Source: a virus. From it: a stretch of DNA of 31,960 nt. The DNA lies in IMG/VR virus record IMGVR_UViG_3300046010_002404, positions 1-31,960 of that record; one strand, written 5' to 3'. The position numbers and the translations under genes were made by a program. The notes under the pieces were generated by a model. That model was not told the DNA's origin and did not search any database. It was given only the letters and a program-made list of their open reading frames with translations. How positions within the stretch are numbered: position 1 is the stretch's first letter; each line of letters starts with the position of its first letter. Shown here in pieces: positions 31,583 to 31,960 of this stretch.

Positions 31583-31960
31583 CTAAATATCTTTTCTCCA
31601 AAACTTACCTAACACGTTATCCACATAGCAGTTATCAGATTCTAAACATCCTTCTAAAATCTGATATCTAATTTCTTGGTAAGTCATTTGCTTTTTGTGT
31701 GTACACAAATGCAATATCTCTCTTTTAAACACATCTTTACCCTGTCCCTTCATATCGGCTTTAAGATTTGTATTAGACCCGTAATAAGTCTTCCAATCGC
31801 TCTCAGACACTACCTTCTTTTTGGTAGGCTTCTTACCCTTTCCAGTATGTTCGGATAACTCTTTTTTAGTGAGGGCTTTTGTTCTTTCTGAGTATAGATT
31901 CTTGCGCCCTACGTAAAATTTACCGTCTGAAGTTCTTGTTATCTTGTAAATAAAACCGTA
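31583..31960 (-). CDS. GIY-YIG nuclease-like protein, 5' end outside window
   Basis: The frame is open from the right edge, so the start is missing (125 codons plus the stop are visible). It begins YGFIYKITRTSDGKFYVGRKN, matching the GIY and YIG strands (GFIY, YVG) of GIY-YIG nucleases. The later residues SDWKTYYGSN, KREILHLC and MTYQEIRYQIL match the rest of that fold as seen in phage Seg-like and related proteins, with the acidic residue in LEGCLESD. A lysine-rich loop (GKGKKPTKKKV) is inserted after the first strands. It may be a homing endonuclease or a repair enzyme. Only the missing residues keep the full domain from view. Confidence 0.8.
   Translation of the reverse strand, partial: YGFIYKITRTSDGKFYVGRKNLYSERTKALTKKELSEHTGKGKKPTKKKVVSESDWKTYYGSNTNLKADMKGQGKDVFKREILHLCTHKKQMTYQEIRYQILEGCLESDNCYVDNVLGKFWRKDI

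Noticed and set aside
31583-31810. 75-residue gene from the GTG at 31810
   Set aside because: The frame continues upstream to the window edge with the GIY-YIG motifs, so the GTG is internal.
1-31960. tRNA genes, insertion sequences, attachment sites
   Set aside because: No cloverleaf, transposase or terminal repeat was recognised by eye; every gap is under 160 bases.

Overview
The window is a stretch of an AT-rich tailed-phage genome of the T4 type (contractile-tailed myovirus). The virion genes that can be recognised match the T4 head and neck set: large terminase (gp17), portal (gp20), a gp67-like small core protein, prohead protease (gp21), scaffold (gp22), major capsid protein (gp23), and gp13-, gp14- and gp15-like neck and tail-completion proteins. 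A PhoH-type ATPase and a gp61-like primase accompany them. Every gene I accept is on the minus strand, so transcription runs from high to low coordinates. Genes are packed with gaps or overlaps of a few bases, and I saw no tRNA, no CRISPR array and no plus-strand gene. Start codons mostly lack a Shine-Dalgarno sequence and have A-rich leaders. Together with the low GC this fits a Bacteroidota-type host, but that is an inference.

Layout in the direction of transcription. (1) 31960-30077: a truncated GIY-YIG nuclease, the primase, and an unknown gene. (2) 30046-23002: an accessory cassette of small genes. It holds a nucleotidyltransferase-fold protein, a Dps/ferritin-like protein, several conserved phage proteins of unknown function, a GNAT acetyltransferase, a zinc-ribbon protein, a DUF6321-type protein, a membrane GAF-like protein, a HiPIP-like cysteine protein, a HELIH metallopeptidase, and a pair of overlapping membrane/coiled-coil genes that may be lysis (spanin) genes. 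(3) 23000-11146: DNA packaging and head assembly, in the order terminase, portal, unknown, gp67-like, DUF5661-like, a 1045-residue charged protein, protease, scaffold, capsid, closed by a strong terminator at 11098-11126. (4) 11068-7047: phoH, gp13-like, unknown, gp14-like, gp15-like with an extra C-terminal domain. (5) 7045-1: a small fibre-like protein and a giant collagen-like fibre of at least 2246 residues that runs off the left edge. The tail sheath, tube, baseplate and small terminase are not in the window.

Two patterns cross many genes. First, a set of otherwise unrelated proteins share a short amphipathic N-terminus of the form M-K-L-x-D-I-L-x-E that ends in (L/I/F)-x-E at residues 8-15. 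This resembles the T4 capsid-targeting sequence cut by gp21 and suggests that much of the accessory cassette is packaged inside the head and delivered to the host. Second, the nine-base word ATATTTATA (coding strand) recurs at eight gene junctions, always in the same orientation. It is the best candidate for an uncharacterised late transcription or translation signal. The giant fibre, with proline-free Gly-X-Y blocks, two jelly-roll domains and repeated spacer modules, is the most unusual single gene.
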